This document shows, piece after piece, positions 62,943-64,000 of a DNA stretch of 64,000 nt; within the stretch, counting starts at the first letter, position 1; each line of letters starts with the position of its first letter. Source of the DNA: Diabrotica undecimpunctata (taxonomy: Eukaryota; Arthropoda; Insecta; Coleoptera; Chrysomelidae); contig NC_092806.1 in NCBI RefSeq assembly GCF_040954645.1, forward strand, positions 159,212,328 through 159,276,327. The letters are read 5' to 3'. Both the position numbers and the translations under genes were made by a program. The notes beneath the pieces are model-generated. The model saw only the letters and a list, made by a program, of their open reading frames with translations. It was not told where the DNA came from and did not search any database.

Positions 62943-64000
62943 ATGAGTAATTTAAGTGATGACTATGTCCAAGACTCTGATGATGATGAGGATTACGTAT
63001 TACCAGTTCAAAAATCATCGAAGATGAAAGAATGCAGGTAAGATTTTTCTATATCTTATATTGTGAGGTTAGGTTTTTATTTTTTATTTCTTTTTTTACA
63101 AAAAGTTCTTTGTTTCGGACTTAAAATTCGTGGACGTGTTATTAATATTCCCGTGTCAAGAAGTAGCAGCGAAAGTGATGACGAAACTAACTCAGAAACG
63201 GATTCAAGCAGGTAGGCATGATTTGCTAAACAAAAAAAATTAAACAGCGTAACATTTTATTAATTTCTTTTTATAATTTAGCTTGTTGTTACTATTTAAA
63301 AACTAATTTGTTTTAGAAAAGCTCCTAGTTCGTCTTCCACCTCAATCATTCACACTCCAAAGAATAAAAAGGCCCCAATCATAGTTGTTAGCAATATTAA
63401 GATTAAAAATGCATCTAACTCTGGTTCTGGTGACTTGCAGTCTAACTTAAATAGGTAATATTTTTGACAATTATTTTGTTTAACTAAATCGCGAAAACAT
63501 TTTTTTTTATTTTTATTTTAGAAATGTACCTAGCAGTTCTACAACTTTAGTTCCAGAATTCACCAAGAAAATCCCGTCTTCAGAAGATAACAAAATTAAG
63601 ATTCTAGAACCAGACCATTCTGATTTCGATGATACAAATAATATTGGACATATTTCCGAAGAAATTTTACTAGAAGAAGCAACTCATAATATAATAAAAG
63701 ATAAAAAGATATTTACTAGAAAACGACAGAAAAACACTTCTGAATGGACATGTAACAAAAGAAAATCTTTATTTGATCAAGGTCTAGAGTATATTTCTTC
63801 TCGAAAAAAGGTAGTACCTGCTAGAAAGATTAGGAATAAAAAAGATTGTGTACAAAAGTGCAGAATGAAGTGCTCGCATCAAATTAGCGACGAACAAAGG
63901 AAGGAAATTTTTAAAAACTATTATTTACTCTCAGCCATCGAAAAGAAAAACTATATTTTGCATACCACAGAAGCTGAGACTCCTTGGAGACGAAGAAAAG
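62943..64000 (+). CDS. Unidentified gene, 5' part, runs off the window
   Basis: ATG at 62943. Exons 62943..63037, 63161..63211 (tentative acceptor), 63317..63454 and 63522 to beyond 64000. All visible introns are phase 2, each exon ending AG with an Arg codon split across the junction. The start is acidic (MSNLSDDYVQDSDDDEDYVL). The middle is Ser-rich. The last exon has IKDKKIFTRKRQKNTSEW then CNKRKSLFDQGLEYIS and a Cys cluster CVQKCRMKCSHQISDEQRKE then IFKNYYLLSAIEKKNYILH. The Cys cluster followed by a helical 'R..IF..Y..L' block recurs in many uncharacterised insect proteins, perhaps of transposon origin. I do not assign a function. It lies antisense within a hexokinase intron if hexokinase extends right. 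Confidence 0.6.

Noticed and set aside
63106..63160. Acceptor at about 63106 for exon 2 of the right-edge gene
   Set aside because: It joins out of frame and hits a stop within seven codons; the acceptor at 63160 keeps the frame.

Overview
The window is an AT-rich insect nuclear sequence. The genes have many short exons with GT-AG introns, and most introns and spacers hold transposable-element debris. The gene set (MADF-BESS, Abraxas, FAM91A1, HPS1, KLHL1/4/5-type, hexokinase) and the crowd of CFDP2-like LINEs, hAT, piggyBac and mariner elements fit a TE-rich beetle, possibly a leaf beetle. That assignment is inference from style only.

Layout. 0-1.6 kb: gypsy-type LTR retrotransposon tail and a LINE 3' end. 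2.2-3.7 kb (-): two-exon MADF-BESS regulator. 4.6-6.2 kb (-): three-exon Abraxas-family (BRISC) gene. 7.9-13.2 kb (+): complete 15-exon FAM91A1, head-to-head with Abraxas. 13.2-20.3 kb: intergenic, with LINE, mariner and piggyBac-type MITE remnants. 20.3-31.8 kb (+): HPS1 (BLOC-3 subunit). Its 8.3-kb seventh intron holds a stack of nested transposons: LINE, then copia, then hAT, which itself contains a second hAT and a piggyBac. 32.5-36.9 kb: two LINEs tail-to-tail across a (TA)n tract. 37.3-42.9 kb (+): complete eight-exon BTB-BACK-Kelch gene of the KLHL1/4/5 group, with LINE pieces in its introns. 43.3-47.0 kb: a large A-rich satellite with a roughly 512-bp higher-order period. 47.6-50.7 kb: R2-like LINE remnant and a TA-flanked TIR element. 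52.0-52.6 kb (+): single-exon HMG-box gene with Nhp10/INO80-like architecture. 53.3-55.9 kb: LINE ORF1 and RT remnants and a 165-bp tandem repeat. 55.9-62.4 kb (-): the last three exons of hexokinase, with a DDE transposon split by a LINE inside an intron. 62.9-64.0 kb (+): the start of an unidentified gene antisense to hexokinase, running off the window.

The host genes do not form one pathway. FAM91A1 (endosome-to-Golgi vesicle capture) and HPS1 (Rab32/38 exchange factor for lysosome-related organelles) are both trafficking genes, but nothing shows that their proximity matters. No prokaryote-like operon, CRISPR array, rRNA or convincing tRNA was seen. I found no clear new biological system. 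The strongest material for a second look is the nested-transposon stack with intact target-site duplications, a hAT carrying an RFX/CRE-type composite site, the 3.7-kb satellite behind the kelch gene, a twin-primed LINE, a LINE tail acting as a splice-site pyrimidine tract, and the unidentified gene at the right edge.
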